NCBI GenBank assembly: GCA_937924465.1
Contig: CALDSP010000067.1
Coordinates: forward strand, 1 to 7,295
Direction: 5' to 3'
Length of the DNA stretch: 7,295 nucleotides
Source of the DNA: an uncultured Leptospiraceae bacterium
Lineage (GTDB): Bacteria; Spirochaetota; Leptospiria; Leptospirales; Leptospiraceae
The notes beneath the pieces are model-generated. The model worked only from the letters and a program-made list of their open reading frames with translations. It was not told the DNA's origin and made no database searches. This document shows, piece by piece, positions 7,108 through 7,295 of this stretch (the stretch's first letter is position 1; each line of letters starts with the position of its first letter). The position numbers and the translations under genes were made by a program.

Positions 7108-7142
7108 GTAGTAAACTACTAAAACGTATTTCGTTCCTCTTA
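7108..7142. repeat. Degenerate terminal CRISPR repeat
   Basis: Aligned without gaps to the intact 35-nt repeat, this copy matches at 26 of 35 positions, including the central block CTACT.AAACGTA. One arm of the internal stem is broken (GTAG to GTAT). It starts 75 bases before the first intact repeat, close to the 78-base period of the intact pair. Degenerate end repeats are typical of the old, leader-distal end of an array. Confidence 0.65.
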
Positions 7143-7181
7143 ACTTATAGTACGACCTTCTACAATTTATAATTATTTAAC

Positions 7182-7295
7182 TGTCGCAATCTACTGAAAC
7201 GTAGTTCATTCGTTTTGATCGGCCGCTCTAAAGGCGGCTATTGGTTCCATTATAGGAGTTGTCGCAATCTACTGAAACGTAGTTCATTCGTTTTG
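7182..7295. CRISPR. Edge of a CRISPR array: two identical repeats and one spacer, continuing past the window
   Basis: Two identical copies of a 35-nt unit lie at 7183-7217 and 7261-7295; the preceding T is also shared (7182 and 7260), so the repeat is at least 36 nt and the period is 78. The unit begins GTCGCAATC and ends CATTCGTTTTG. It contains a short internal stem CTAC/GTAG around TGAAAC. A 42-nt spacer (7218-7259) of clearly higher G+C separates them. Repeat and spacer sizes are typical of CRISPR, and a diverged copy precedes the pair. The second repeat ends exactly at the window edge, so further units are likely. No cas gene is in the window, and the repeat does not carry the common GAAAC-type 3' end, so type and orientation are undetermined. 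If the degenerate copy marks the trailer, transcription would run on the minus strand from a leader to the right. Confidence 0.8.
7218..7259. other. CRISPR spacer, G+C-rich relative to host
   Basis: The spacer is about half G+C, against about one-third for the surrounding genes. It contains a small inverted repeat GCCGC (7222-7226) / GCGGC (7234-7238). Read on the plus strand from 7219 it is open throughout and would encode SAALKAAIGSIIGV (the last codon uses the T shared with the next repeat). Both facts fit capture from a foreign element, but short open frames occur easily by chance. Confidence 0.6.

Noticed and set aside
7183..7295. Cas12a-type repeat, suggested by TCTAC...GTAG
   Set aside because: In Cas12a repeats this hairpin lies at the 3' end of the repeat next to the spacer; here it is central and the flanks do not match.

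Overview
The window is AT-rich DNA (about one-third G+C by eye) from a bacterium with a Gram-negative-like gene complement. It uses TTG starts in places: the ATP-grasp gene has no other usable start, and the response regulator has a TTG behind a strong Shine-Dalgarno sequence. The low G+C, the TTG starts and the gene styles would fit a Leptospira-related spirochaete. That placement is an impression, since no rRNA or lineage marker is present.

Left part (1-1506, minus strand): a two-component system of PhoB/PhoR type. The OmpR/PhoB-class response regulator is followed by a membrane histidine kinase that starts inside the regulator's last codons (8-nt overlap) and runs off the left edge just after its H-box. 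A candidate promoter lies upstream of the regulator. Next (1613-2854, minus) is an unrecognised 413-residue protein with one N-terminal membrane or lipid-anchor segment and a possible Rossmann-like body.

Middle (2956-5237): divergent from the 413-residue gene is a D-Ala-D-Ala-ligase-like ATP-grasp enzyme whose N-terminal substrate region differs from classical Ddl. It is followed by a spacer of long A and T runs, then an unrecognised 227-residue cytoplasmic protein. That gene converges on, and overlaps by 4 nt, a YajQ-family gene on the minus strand.

Right part (5467-6921, plus): a complete succinate-semialdehyde dehydrogenase (GabD-type) with all catalytic residues and a plausible sigma-70-like promoter.

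The last 374 bases hold no gene. They are AT-rich and end in what looks like the edge of a CRISPR array: two identical repeats of 35-36 nt separated by a 42-nt G+C-richer spacer, plus a diverged repeat copy (26/35 identical, ungapped) one unit to the left. The diverged copy suggests the trailer end, so the array and any cas genes probably lie to the right of the window. The genes do not form a single pathway: the window is ordinary housekeeping and regulatory content plus an array boundary. The array and the two unrecognised proteins are the parts most worth following up.
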